DNA of 64,000 nucleotides. It comes from Halichondria panicea (lineage: Eukaryota; Porifera; Demospongiae; Suberitida; Halichondriidae). The notes beneath the pieces were generated by a model that was not told the origin of the DNA, did no database searches, and saw only the letters and a program-made list of their open reading frames with translations. Position numbers and translations under genes: made by a program. Shown here piece by piece: positions 31,160 to 42,952 of the stretch; within the stretch, counting starts at the first letter, position 1, and the number at the start of each line of letters is the position of its first letter. The stretch covers positions 5,022,042 to 5,086,041 of the forward strand of contig NC_087377.1 of assembly GCF_963675165.1 (NCBI RefSeq), in the 5' to 3' direction.

Positions 31160-32072
31160 CTAGACCTCGATTTAAGGCGACCCTCCAAATATGCGACACC
31201 CAGGAGCTTTAGCAATTTTCTGACCTCTAAAAATAGCGACAGCTGCGTTGACAATTATTTTTAATGTCACATTCTAAATAGAGGTAAATGTAGCCACTCC
31301 CTAACCTCGATTGTAGTCCACTATGGAATGTTATCAGTTATCAGTGACAATAATACCCACCAGAAAATTCTACCCGAAACTGCAACAAGGACACTGAATT
31401 AATATTTTGAAGTTACAGAATTAGACCCCCCACATGCAAAAACGTACCCTCCAGAAAATCATACCCATGTACACACGAAAACAGACCCTCGAGAAGATCA
31501 TTGAGATGTACCTGTGCACAAAATCATAACCTTGCACGCACAAAATTATACCCTCCAAACGTCGCACCACCTCCCTCCTAGTCTTGTAAGCCACGCCCCT
31601 TAATGGAAAGAAGGGTCTGGAGTTGTCCCAGTGGAATTTTACCTATAGAATTTAGCTATCAACACACCAATATGTGAGTGTGGTTTTAAGATATGAATGG
31701 TTGGACCATGCCGTTTCAGAATCTACAATCTGGCACAGAGAACAACTCCTTCTTTCTGTGTAGTATACAGTACCCAGTTGTTGTACGTAGATCGATTGAG
31801 CAGTAAAAAGATGCTAAGGCCACTCCATGTGATACTCTGGTTTCTGGTCCACCGCCCGGATCAGATTTTATTCTTGGATTTCTATCTCATTATTTCTACT
31901 ACGCATGCGCAGAATGGTCCATGTGGTACAAAATGGTGTGATAATAATATTCATTTGCAAAATAATGAGATTCATAAGGTGAAATTGATAATAATATAAT
32001 GAGAAAAACCGCCCACCCGCATACAATAAAAACTTCAGGACCAGAAACCAGAGTGTCACTTGGAGTGGCCTA
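31160..32072. repeat. Repeat block between C fragments
   Basis: 31160-31310 is a relative of the GCGACCCTCCAAATATGCGACACC repeat at 33181-33501. An inverted-repeat element at 31816-32072 has arms AAGGCCACTCCA...CTCTGGTTTCTGGTCC. No coding region was recognised. Confidence 0.5.
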
Positions 32073-33180
32073 ACAGACAACTCTATTAGGTCGGTATAAC
32101 TTGTTAACTAGGACCGTACAAGTTGTATTGCAAAAAGGCTCTGGGACATTATTCTAGGTTGTGGTGGATATGATCAAACCTGTTGACGATCAAGGGAAAA
32201 AGTTTTATCATCAGAAATTTGTTTAATAATGAGTGTGTGCTTTCACATGTAAGTCGAACAAATCATTCGAATATCGTCAGATTATTGGTGTACATCGCGG
32301 AAAAGATGATGACTCTTTTAATGGAGTGCATGCAGCATGACTGCACACTGATCTAGGGCAGTACTTAGAGAGCAAACCTATCATTCCGTACATAAGACTG
32401 AAGTCTCGATACTTAATGTCTAAAGTACCTGGTAATCAGTACTACATGTCACCAGAGGCTTTGCCATTATGACAAAAGCCTCGATATTTTCTCGTTTGGT
32501 GTTATAGCTTTGTATGTTGCGACACAAGATTTTCCAGAACCCTCCTGTGATCATGTTCCCGATGCTGTGCATGCCAGGGGAGAGTGTGAGCTCTTCAAGC
32601 GACAGAAATTGATCAAAAGAATGGAAGAAAGACGGCCTGAACTTTCATTCTTGATACTCTGCATGGTGTTTGTCTGACAATCCAATGAGTACTTTTTGTG
32701 TAAACATTCTCCTTCAAGCGATGACATCGACAATAGACTGAAGTAAAATGTAGCCTCGATTCCAAGCCTTCTTTTTTTCTTGCGGCCTAGAATTGAAGCT
32801 TAATTACTGACCAAGAGTTCATGAATGTCAAGAAACTGCCCTGGGAGTTTCCCTTATAGTCAATGACGGCAACTCGACTGTGTTTTTATATAAATTCAGT
32901 GGCAAGGGTTGTACCATTGTGTCAGCTTATGCACAAGAAGTGATCTACTGTCTAGTGTATGCGCCAGGACAAGAATTTCTGCTGTTATAGCTGCATGCTA
33001 GAATCATGTAAGCTAGATTATAATAATTATGCTAATGAAAATGTATCTACATTCTTTAGCTTGATATGGCCTCGATCTGTACTGTATTGTCGATCTGTTT
33101 TATCGTGTTAAATGGAGGGCAAGCGTATGATATAGGCATAAGGAGGTATGACAGAGGTCGCCGATTATGGAAATTGACTA

Positions 33181-33501
33181 CCGTACTTATTCGATTTAAA
33201 GCGACCCTCCAAATATGCGACACCCTCGATCTTTTCCAATTTTCTGACCTCTAAAAATAGCGACTGCAGCGTTCACAATTATTTTTTTATGTCGCGTCCT
33301 AAATAGAGGTCAAACCACAGCCTCGATTCCAGGCCGCAAGAAACAATTTAATTTAAGCGGCCTATAATCGAGGACAGTAGAATAACCCAATTAGATGCGA
33401 CCCTCTAAATATGCGACACCAGGACTTAACATAATTTTTCAACCTCCAAAAGAAACGACCTCTGGCTTTGTAATTATTTAATTTAAATCGAATAAGTACG
33501 G
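33181..33501. repeat. TA-flanked TIR element CCGTACTTATTCGATTTAAA
   Basis: Arms CCGTACTTATTCGATTTAAA and TTTAAATCGAATAAGTACGG, TA at both sides. Internal GCGACCCTCcAAATATGCGACACC direct repeats, and a small TAGCCTCGATTCCAGGCCG-type hairpin nested at about 33320-33376. Confidence 0.75.
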
Positions 33502-33511
33502 TATGTTGAAG

Positions 33512-34253
33512 CATAGATAGAACAGTAGGAGGGATTGGAAACGAAAATGTTTGCGTGAAACACTCTACGTTATAGGGTGACAGTCAGCATGCTCATTACC
33601 TGTCTTGACTGCTCTACAATGTGCTGTGCATAGAAACAGTGAAATTGATCACTTTTAATGTTGATTTTTCTAAAAAGTAAGGAGAATCTAGCTAGCTCTA
33701 AAAAGTCGACTAAGCCACTCAGCCACTATCACTAAACAAATAAATGCTATAAAAGAAGGAATAGCCCTTACTATGAAGTCGTGAGAGGTCAAGGCCCGTG
33801 GTGTGTCTAAAAGTATACTAAATAATTATACTAAATCAGTTTGAAGGACTATACTGCAAACGTTTATGAACAGTATAGCTTATGATATCCATAGCATGAA
33901 GCCATTCTATGTAGCACTTAGATACATGGCATAATAACCAAGTCAAGCAATGTACTTTGCTGTTTTGACTCAACAGCAGGGAAAGAGAAAAGTTGACATA
34001 GAGTAATTCAAGCTGAGTAAAGACAACAGAGTAAAGACAACGGAATTATAGAGCTTGTCAGTGGTATAAACTTACTTCTCTAGAGTACCTCCCAGCCCCT
34101 GAGTGATCGCTAGTGGATAGGAGAGCTAGAAACAGTTAAAATACAACACAGAACGATCAACCACGAAAATATTTGCGAGCGCGAAACAATAACGCGGAGT
34201 GTTTCAACTTTTTATACAGGGCGGCCCGATCGTTTCCAATCCCTCTTACTATG
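33512..34253. mobile_element. P-derived MITE 2, exact 7-bp TSD
   Basis: Ends CATAGATAGAACAGTAGGAGG with GATTGGAAACG, and CGTTTCCAATCCCTC...CTATG. Flanked by GTTGAAG at 33505-33511 and 34254-34260. The paralogous site near 50916 has GTTGAAG once with no insertion. Confidence 0.85.
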
Positions 34254-35032
34254 GTTGAAGTCATAATAATTATTAGAGGGTCAAGAATTGGAGGTAGGTT
34301 GAGGTAACTCTACTAAGTCTTGATTACAGGCCGTTTGAAATACTAGCGGCTTGTAGTTTAGCCAGGGTTTCATCTAGTGGGGGGGGGGGGGGTAGGGGTG
34401 AACCTTCCCCCACCCCCAAATGTTGTAGAATAATGACATCACATTAGTTAAATATAAGGTAGATGTACTGTGACATGTGCGTAATGTAATCAACAAAAAT
34501 GGGCGTAGCTAAACATATTGCGATGCGCTTGCGCACGCCCAAATCCCCCCCCCCCCCAATTTTTGATCCTAGACCTGTTAACCTCTATTTAGGACGTTAC
34601 TTAAAAAAGAATACCGAATATTTTGCGGGTAAACAACCTTTGCGAATGAGCCAAATCAGCAGAAAATTTGACGATCTAACTATTGCGTTCTGGCAAGGAT
34701 CGTGTGTATTTACTACATGTAGTAATAATTTAGGTTTTGCGGATTTTATTGTTGGGAATTGATCAACTCTCGCAAAATTCGCAAATGTTTGATTCTCGCA
34801 AAACATTCTAGTAATACGGCAAACTATAGAGGTCAGAAAATTGCCTAAGATGGAGGGTCGCCTTAAATTAAATACGGCAGTAAATTAAATACGGCAGTCA
34901 TAAATATCTGGACAAGTTCTAATAAATGTAGCTGAACAGTCGGCTAAGAACATTTAATGTGATATTGGGATGTAGTTCAACTACATATATAATAATGACT
35001 ATTATTGTGTTCAACTTTACAGACTGGTCAAT

Positions 35033-35480
35033 ATGGCTGGTGGCAAAAAGGTCAAGCCTTCTAAGAAGGACAAACAGAAGGATAAGCAGAAGGCTTTGGA
35101 TAAAAATGGTGGTAAAAAGCAGTCGACTGATATGCCTCCAATCGGTGCACATGCCGGGGATGCTAGCAAAGCTTCATTAAGTGGAGGACAGCACCCAGAG
35201 TGAAACCAGCTTCAGCAATCCAGAAAAACAACGCAAAGCATCCACACACTGGAGGAAGGTTTTTATCCGAAAGCACCAGTCCTCGGTTAACAGCCAACAA
35301 GATGCCCAAGATGTGTTAGCCTTGACTCAATCTCAGTCCTCACCCCCACCCCCACAATTATCAACATGGTCCTCATACGGAGCAGCAGAAGTTGCCGATC
35401 CGACTGAACCCTCCGAATCATCCTCCAAATCTCCTGAACTACTAGCGGATGCACTTGAGGAGACCCCTGTCAAATCAAAA
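35033..35480 (+). pseudogene. Copy D exon 1: Lys/Ser-rich N-terminus, 11-nt deletion
   Basis: ATG at 35033 opens MAGGKKVKPSKKDKQ and hits a stop at about 35203 because 11 nt (present at 52505-52515 in copy E) are missing. The rest stays open in another frame (TQSETSFSNPEKQRK to LEETPVKSK) up to the GTAAGG donor, so the deletion appears young. Confidence 0.8.
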
Positions 35481-35586
35481 GTAAGGGGACACTGCAATAT
35501 TATATGCATTTTGTCATGTGTATAATTGTAATGTAACGTAGATTTACACTGTTTACAGTTTTATATGCTTAACGCCTATGTTATAG

Positions 35587-37765
35587 CAAGGGCGTATACA
35601 GAGAAGAGGGCATGTACTATTCTCAGAATCATCCAACTTTGTATTGAGCTATTTTTAGAACTGCCCACGAAAAAACCCACTCCACACGTAACCTTTGACC
35701 GCACAAGGTAAATCAAGATAACTTTTTTATATCTGCGGGTATAGCTAGCTCGATTGCAGCATAGTTCTCAGCAGCAGTATGGCTCGTACTAGCAGTATCA
35801 AAGGCAAAGGCAAACCATTCAACAATTGCAGCGCCAAGAAGATGAAATCTAGGTACAATAAACCAGTATACATGTCTTTCTGAGTCTCTGGTACTTCTTA
35901 CCAGCGCTTAATTTCCCGCTCGAAGGGGTTGTCTTGGACTATGACTGATCATGCATGACACTTCTCTAAATACTGCACTGTTTAGCTAGCTATAGCAAAG
36001 GCAGCTCTGATGTACACGCCCATAGTTATAACTCCGTAAATAACACCACCCACTTATTCACGTCCGTATACTGGATTCTATTTTTCGGCCTCTGATACGA
36101 AGTTGGATGAGTACGTACGGTACATACACTACAAAAAAAATTAATCAATTTAACAATTTTTTTAATGGTCAAAACAATTGAAACTGAGGTGACATTTATT
36201 AATGTAGCTTTAACGAAGTACAAAAAGCGTCAATTCAACTTTTATGTAATAATTATAACAACTATTTAAAAATACTTATAAGTATTAATGTATAAATGTA
36301 GTTTTAACATTATTATTGCTAGGTTAAAACTATTGTGTTTTATTGTCAAATCTACTTAAGCCATACATTAAAACAACCATTAAGAAAATACTTATTATGA
36401 CTCATTATAGCTAAATAAATTCCTAAAACAACGATTTACAAATGAATCGGTATAACAATTATTATTCAATTCAATAAATAACATGTTAATACAAAAATAG
36501 TGATAGGAAACGTTCGTGACAACTGAGTGAGACAATGGTATACAATGTTAAATTAGAAGGACAGTTTTAAATTAATTAGCCCAAGGAATAGTTCTTCTTG
36601 GTGTAACATACTGGACTCACAAGTATAGCAGACCGATCACTCTTGACCACGCAGAGTCCACCTATAATAGTAAATACATCATTGTTATTGATATTAATTA
36701 TTACCGTGTATTATCAATCACCGAGAGGATATCCAACAATAACGCCACTTCTATCCATTCGTCTGTTTGTTCTCGCATGTCAAGCTTGCCAGTTTAAGGA
36801 ATTTCTGTAGGAAAAAGTATATGCTTAGAGGTATATTGACAGTGACAGTGTTCACCAGAAAACTAGACACTTTATGTTTGTCCCTCACCTCTCACAGAAG
36901 TATCATCATCCACTTGGTGTAGTCACAGTCATACCTATTAAAGCCTTATAATTATACTGTTGAGAACATTTCATGTCTGTCCCTCACCTCTCACAGAACT
37001 AAAAGTATCATCATCCACTTGGTGTAGTCACAGTCATACCTATTAAAGTCTTATAATTATACTGTTGAGAACACTTCATGTCTGTCCCTCACCTCTCACA
37101 GAAGTATCATCACAGTCAGATTTATAGCAGCAAATGTCCAGCATATAGAAAGGGTAATCGTCTTCTCTTTTCTTGGAGCACATGGTTTCACAGCTCTAGA
37201 TCTACTGAGCATGCGCAATCTTAGACTTAGCATAGCCACGCCCACAATTTCATTTTAGTTTCTAGGTCCTCTAATATCTATGGTTCTATGCAAACTTGTA
37301 CATTTCCTTACAATGTTCATGACTGTATATAATTTCACATCACTCATGCTATTATAAATGGATTGTTAAAAATATTGATTGTATATAATTATAATTATGT
37401 GTGCCTGTGTTAGAACAAATAATAATTATTATTGTTAAATCTAAATTTATATATTGTATTCTAACATGCTGCATGATAGAGTTTCAAATATAATTTAATC
37501 AAAATGAGTTTGTTAGTTTGATTTAAGATATCAATAATAGATTCTATGTAAATTATTGTAGAAATAAAAGACATTGTGTGATTCTACAATATTTTAAGTT
37601 AAAACCACATATACTGATTATTTTAACGTTGTCTTTTTATTTTACTAAATATTAAGTTGATTCAACTGTTTAAGAATAGTGTTAAAACGACTATGCAATG
37701 TAGTTTCAAACAAAATTTTTTGCAGTGTAGTGAGTTTCATGCCCTCTTCTCTGTATACGCCCTTG
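35587..37765. mobile_element. hAT-like TIR element, copy 2, 7-bp TSD
   Basis: Ends CAAGGGCGTATACAGAGAAG and CTTCTCTGTATACGCCCTTG flanked by GTTATAG (35580-35586, 37766-37772). It lies in copy D intron 1 and ends only about 50 bp before the next exon. Arms match copy 1 at 17522-19605; a CMC-like MITE (36127-37727) is inserted near its right end. Confidence 0.8.
36127..37727. mobile_element. CACTA-like (CMC) non-autonomous element, TA duplication
   Basis: Ends CACTACAAAAAAAATT and AAAATTTTTTGCAGTG, flanked by TA. Copy 1 of the host element (19561-19575) shows the uninterrupted site TACATAGTGAG. The interior is AT-rich with many AACTATT/TTAAAAC-type motifs, like the subterminal repeats of the 55969-63738 element. 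A roughly 110-bp unit (TATCATCATCCACTTGGTGTAG...CACCTCTCACAGAA) is tandemly repeated two to three times at 36880-37105. No transposase. Confidence 0.75.
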
Positions 37766-37818
37766 GTTATAGGTACATGCACGTACACGTGAATACTGTT
37801 CATATATTTCTCTTGCAG

Positions 37819-39302
37819 TACCCGGTGGAACGTACCAGCTCTCCCTTATCAGAAGAGGAGGAGGAGAATGTCACTACAGGTGCTAGATACTCCACTCAGA
37901 CTAGTGAAATTAGTGAATCACAAGAAAGAATGGGACGTGCTGCACGAAGGGCAAGAGAGACCGATGCTACTCCACTACTAAAGCAAATCGCTGACAATAA
38001 CAAATTAAAAGACCAGCTTAAAGTCCTTCGGAAAGAATTCTCAGTCAAGAGACAAGAACTTCAGTCAAAGTTGAACGAACGAGAGGAAAATCAAAAGCTT
38101 TTGGAGATAAAATTCTATGAACTAAACGATACAATGAAAAAAGTGACTGAAGCTTATCAGACTGAAATGCAAACCAAAGAAGTATCATTCAATGATTGTG
38201 CTCAACAATGGGAAAAGAAGAGAGAGGTTTTTGAAGATGAGAAAATAAAACTTGAAAATGAGCAAAGAAACACTCAAGAAGCTATGACGAGAGAATTGGA
38301 GAAACAAGCAAATAGGCATAAAGAAGAGTTGATTAAAGTTCACAAAAAAAGTTTTGCCGTGAGCAACCAGAAACATTAGAAGGAGCTAACTGCTCAACGT
38401 GAACAAGCAAGACAGTTGGAATTGAAATATCAAACTGAGCTCAAGAAAGAACGCAAACAACACGATGGCTATATTGAAGAAACAATAGATCAAGGATCTT
38501 CCCCTGAACAAACGAGACGTAAAGCGAAGGTTGCGGTGGAAATTAAGCAACAAGACCAAATTCAACAGAAAATGACCGACCTCCAACAGGAGAATGATTT
38601 CCTCAAGACACAGCTGACTGACCAACAACAATGTGCTCGATACCTCCATCTGAACTTGAACATCAAACTATATTATTACCTCAAAGGTATGTGAAGTACC
38701 TGGAAGTGAACCATTGGATGTATCAAATAGTAGAGATGTTGTAGGTAATCTATCACTTAGTCTTGTTCAGAACTGTATGGAAGGAGACATGGATCCAGTT
38801 AAAAAGCAAGACATATATGATGTGACTGCAGAAGTGATGGAAAACTATTTACCAAATAATGAACTATCAACACCTCAATTTAGTAAGGCTATAGGTGATT
38901 TTCTGTATAATAATACAATTCAAGAAATTATTGAGAAGACCCATACACAACATGAAGAGAAGGAGAGTGACCAACAACTAAACCTGAATCCAGCTATTAT
39001 CCTAGAGCATTCCTCTGCAGATGTCTACGAATACAAAAGTGAAGAGGAAGTTAAGTGATACAACTACATGTGATCTATTTATGACCTTAGTCACAGTATT
39101 ATATCCAAACTACATGCATGGATATACCTGAAACCTTCATCAGAGCACATATTGACTCACAAGTACTTCCAAGGAGACTTGTCACAGCTATGGATGATAT
39201 ATATATAAAAAGGCTAATGTTAAAAAGAAGTTTATGGACAGTTGCAGATACAAGTCCTGGCCAAACAGCAGTCGACTGGTCTACCAACCGTTGCATGGAG
39301 AT
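37819..39302 (+). pseudogene. Copy D coiled-coil exon with stop and 554-bp insertion
   Basis: Acceptor TCTTGCAG, then YPVERTSSPLSEEEEEN and coiled coil homologous to E exon 2 (53084-54692) but lacking its central 500 bp. A 9-nt insertion brings in TAG at 38377-38379. At 38668 foreign sequence begins, and homology resumes at 39222 (TTTATGGACAGTTGCAG) to the GAT-GTAAGT end. Confidence 0.8.
38668..39221 (+). other. 554-bp foreign insertion with an unrecognised open frame
   Basis: This block is absent from copy E. From about 38669 to the TGA at 39056-39058 the frame is open for nearly 130 codons: an acidic protein with MDPVKKQDIYDVTAEVMENY and PNNELSTPQFSKAIGDF, ending EYKSEEEVK. I do not recognise a domain. 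It has no obvious TIR or TSD. It could be a fragment of a processed transcript or a piece of an unrelated gene captured in repair. Confidence 0.45.
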
Positions 39303-39532
39303 GTAAGTTACATGCATTTATTGGGGCGAGAGTCTCCACCTAGTGATTAACATTGCAATTTTGTCTGTCTGCATGTCTGTCGTGGACCGGCACGCAGGGT
39401 TTTGCCTACAGTGGTCGTTTACTAACCACCTCTAGATATTTTCTGATCACCACTCAACGTTTCCGACCACTCCTACATGCTTAATGTACTGGCTATACCT
39501 TAGTCGGGCGCCGGCGCCCTCTATACTGTTGC

Positions 39533-40020
39533 CCGGAAGGAGGTCGGGAATCAAGCCTATCCACAGTTTTTTTTGTTCCACCAGCAGAACAAATTGCAGT
39601 ATCTAAAGTGGATTGATCACACCCACTCACATCTTGGCTGAGAGGTGTGGCCAACACCTACGAATTATATTCATGATACTATTGCGTAACAGGCCAGAAC
39701 AAAACTGTGGATAGGCTTGATTCCCGACCTCCTTCAGGGGGCCTAGCTTTTTTTTCTTTACGAAACCCACCACTGTTGTGGCTGACAAGGGTCTGAAGGA
39801 AGCTTGAAAGCTTATTGTGTCAGATCCCCCAGATCCCCCGGGACCTCCGGCTTTGCATCCCATCTGTCAGGATGCGATTTTTTCAGGGCAAAGCTGAGTA
39901 AACTCCTTAAAAAATTTTTCTGCTACTGATGGGACTCGAACTATCAACCTTCAGATCTTGTGTCAAGTGCTTTACCTACTGGCCACCAATAACCCCTAGC
40001 TAAGCTAATTTCGTATACTC
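39533..40020 (-). repeat. Inverted-repeat element next to a tRNA-like (SINE) head
   Basis: Arms GGAGGTCGGGAATCAAGCC...CACAGTTTT (39540-39575) recur inverted at 39700-39740. On the minus strand at about 39990-39920 there is a Pol III A-box-like TGGCCAGTAGGTAAAGCAC and a B box GTTCGAGTCCC at tRNA-like spacing. The folded anticodon arm is poor, so it is more likely a tRNA-derived SINE than a tRNA gene. Confidence 0.45.
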
Positions 40021-40441
40021 TTGGCATATCCTATACTCATATGCCATGAGTATGTCAACTTCCAACTTGCTGTGGCACTAACTTAGAGCAACTAAAACAA
40101 GGTAGCTTCAACTATATAGCTAGGAAGGTGCCCAGAGGCGCAGTGGAGCTTAGAATTTTACCTAAAAAAGATAATCACTTCTTGTCAGCATGCGCATTAG
40201 ATAGCCCTGCCCACATCTCAATTCCATTACATCATTCTAATCACTAAAAGCATTGGGCATGTGCAGATCGATCTAGAAATGCCAGGGGGGCCCTGCCCTC
40301 CCGCTGTCTATGGCCCTGTGTGCATGGGCATATGAGCATTTAAGTGTCCACGTGGTTGAAAGCTTTTGTGTTGCTGATTAGCAGAAGCTAAACGCTTCAG
40401 CTTAGCATAACAGTCTTGTTCTGTCCACTGATGCATTAGCG

Positions 40442-40635
40442 TATAATTATATAGAGAGTAATTTTCGTGGGGCAAAATATTTGTGGTTGAAACGAATATT
40501 TTACACACGAATGAAGTGACCTTGCCTACCTTTACCGGCAGTGCAAACTCCAACCACGAAAATATTACCCACGAAATGTCTCAAGATTGCTGAACTACGA
40601 ATATTTTGTCCCCCGAAAATTACACGCTATACGGT
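40442..40635. repeat. Hairpin MITE of the CCGTATAGCG type, partial
   Basis: The right end CGAAAATTACACGCTATACGG and internal TTCGTGGTTGAA/CCACGAA arms are related to 14157-14341. The left end is mutated. No gene in 39303-40988 otherwise. Confidence 0.55.
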
Positions 40636-40988
40636 ATGTCCAAGACTACATGTAGTAGTGATAAGAATTAGGGTTAGAGTTGTTAGGTTAGTAAGAGCTC
40701 TGGACATCGTCTGCTGATTTTGCATGGAGGCTACTCGAACTATTGAGGCATTTAGAGTTATTCTGGTATCCGAATATTTCGGATGAGGTATAGGGACACC
40801 AGGTGTTCGGGATCATAGTAATAGTATAATAGTAGTAGTAACGTAGGTGTGCCATTTGTCACTGAAGTACGAACTTATAAATACAGTCCACGCATGTACA
40901 TGTACGTTTTGGCTGACATACAAGTACTTGCACCAATCTAGAAGTGAAAGTACAAGTCTGCAGCTACTGCATTGTTTCCAATTCACAG

Positions 40989-41126
40989 AAACAATTGGCT
41001 GATTCTCTATCCGCTATGAAGTCAATGGAGAAGAGCCTCAGAGCTCGTCCGGGAGATGCCCCTGTGTCTGAAGATGATAAAGACAGAGAGATACAAATCC
41101 TGACATTTGAAATCCAATTGGCACAG
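40989..41126 (+). pseudogene. Copy D coiled-coil exon (46 codons, open)
   Basis: Acceptor TTCACAG, donor GTGCTT (weak). Reads KQLADSLSAMKSMEKSLRAR...DKDREIQILTFEIQLAQ, resembling the C-terminal part of gene B exon 3 (ELRATLRTKDQEIQSLTIQLQ). Confidence 0.55.
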
Positions 41127-41379
41127 GTGCTTGAAATTATATGCATTGCATCTTTAGCCTCGTCCCCACGCCCACTTCCTCTTGTTAATTACTTGGTCAA
41201 GAAGAGGGCTTGGTATCGACTGCTTGCACATGCGCTTGCTTGTAGGGCCACTAAACAGGAACAACCAGTAATGAAACCAATAATGGACGTGGCTTTTGCG
41301 GGGGTTTTGTTGAGAGCGTGGGCTAATTATCAAACTGGGAATAGAGATCACTCTCCGTACCTGTGAGACATAAGGGATT

Positions 41380-42075
41380 ATCGTGCAAAGAATTAAAGGC
41401 GTGGCTTCCGATAAGCATGCAGTAATTCCGCGAACATTGTGCAACGAAATGCTTTTAGAGGCCAATCCACGAAATTTTCGAGGGGCTTAAATTTTCGCTG
41501 TTATAGCAATCCTACACGAAAATTGTTCTGTAATTACTATAGCTACAACGTGCAAAGATTAAAGGCGTGGCTTCTGGTAAGCAGTCAACCCATGCATAAA
41601 TATATGCAACAAAAGACCGTGTCTATAGATAATGTTGGGTCTATAGTACTCAAACTCCCTCTCTTCCCCTCTTCCCCTCTTCCCCTCTCTCCCTCTCTCT
41701 CTCTCCCTCTCTTTTCTCTTCCTATTTCCCCTGGAAGCCAACAATAACGTAACATTATACATGTAGTTATACTTCTTCTATACGAAAATTACCCGTTATT
41801 CGGTATAACACTCTATTGACGAAAGCAAAACCTTGCAATACTCGTTTATTTCATTTCAATATAATACACAGTACCGTACCAATTTATCGGACACTTCTAA
41901 TTACCCCTGACACTCTTTTGGGCAATTATCGTTGTTCTAATACAACGTACACTCCAGTGCTTTAATATTACATTTGTTCTAAATATCCGGACAATACCTT
42001 GAAAAGTTGAGTTACATTCATAGACGGCGAGTAGGACTTACAGTGCTTCAGTTATAGATAGCTTTGAGTAGCTAT
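41380..42075. repeat. Repeat cluster in copy D intron
   Basis: 41380-41540 is a GGCGTGGCTTCCGG repeat. 41655-41715 is a CT-rich simple repeat (CTTCCC, CTCTCT). 41874-42075 is an inverted, right-truncated copy of the CCGTATATCTTC MITE (TTTATCGGACACTTCTAATTA). No gene was seen to 42545. Confidence 0.65.
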
Positions 42076-42545
42076 AGTTATGCTTTATGTTTTGTAGCTT
42101 TACAACTACTTCATTCTATATAGGTGGGTATATAATATAAAAACATACCCTTGTATACAAGAACTTCGAAGCAAAAAGGGGATGGCCTATTTTCGCGATA
42201 GTATATACAGTATAATTACATATGCACACTCTTTTGTCCGCATGTGTAATTATTATTCAGGACATAATCGATAAAGTGTTCAGTTATACTGTACATTTAC
42301 ACAATAGCATATGCACAAACAGCATGCAAGCCTCGATCCCCGAGGCCTGTGGAGGAGGCTATAGTTTACCTCAAATTTCCAATGATACACTCGCAGTATT
42401 AATGCACGTACGTACATGTATTGCTGCGGTTTTAAGTACCTGTTGTAGGGCACACTACCTAATTCTGAGGGATTAGTAATAGTAGAAGTCAGGTAAATCT
42501 ATATTATTATACGTCATATTGGTTGCTGTCATTTCAATTTTACAG

Positions 42546-42952
42546 ATTGAAATCAAGGACTATCAACAAAACGCTGGAAAATCTCAAAAGGTACTCACAG
42601 ACATCGAAAAGCAGAAGCAAACACTCAAGCGAAAGCTGGATATAGAGCTAACCAAGAACGAGACAGTCTTGCAAATGACGTACTTAAAGTGCAAACGGAA
42701 AGCAGAGCACTGAAATCCAAGCTAACTACTGTCCGTGCTGAACATGAAGCTGCTATTGAGAAAGCTGAAAACTTGTCTAATGCTATGGACCAAGATTCTG
42801 ACCTAGCACTGGTTAGTTTACACAATGTCAACACAGTGTAGAGGAAAGTACATGTAGATTTATTTCTGTTTTCCACACTGTAGAAAACCACTCACCAAAT
42901 CAGGAACGCTGTATAAACTATGGAACAGCTGATAAAAAGACATCATCCTCAG
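42546..42952 (+). pseudogene. Copy D coiled-coil exons with frameshift
   Basis: 42546-42811 starts after TTTTACAG with IEIKDYQQNAGKSQ. The frame shifts near 42655, and the downstream frame continues as ANDVLKVQTESRALKSK to the GTTAGT donor. 42888-42952 is a likely relic of the 20-aa linker exon, with a TAA. Confidence 0.6.

Larger units (their letters stand above)
28950..32745 (+). pseudogene. Kinase pseudogene C: fragments of exon 1, coiled coil and kinase
   Basis: An exon-1 relic (28963-29060) is split by a 58-bp palindrome. A coiled-coil relic (about 29085-29574, with KRRT stop, frameshifts and the ending SLSPTDESED before GTAAGT) corresponds to gene B exon 2. A kinase relic at about 32110-32745 matches copy D (49440-50206) but lacks the glycine loop and the HRD-DLG stretch and is full of indels. 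Between them are TIR elements. Clearly dead; it shows the array once had another unit here. Confidence 0.7.
32746..35032. other. Intergenic block ahead of copy D, paralogous to 50207-52338
   Basis: Pieces 32752-33180, 34254-34510 and 34850-35032 align with 50405-50900, 51253-51468 and 52014-52338. The block contains a TA-flanked TIR element (33181-33501) and P-derived MITE 2 (33512-34253), both absent from the paralogous copy. No gene; the last part ends in a CTTTACAG acceptor next to the ATG, suggesting a 5' UTR intron. Confidence 0.65.

Noticed and set aside
36880-37105. Direct repeats considered as a CRISPR-like array
   Set aside because: Units are long (about 110 bp), contiguous and few, inside a CACTA-like MITE in a eukaryotic genome.
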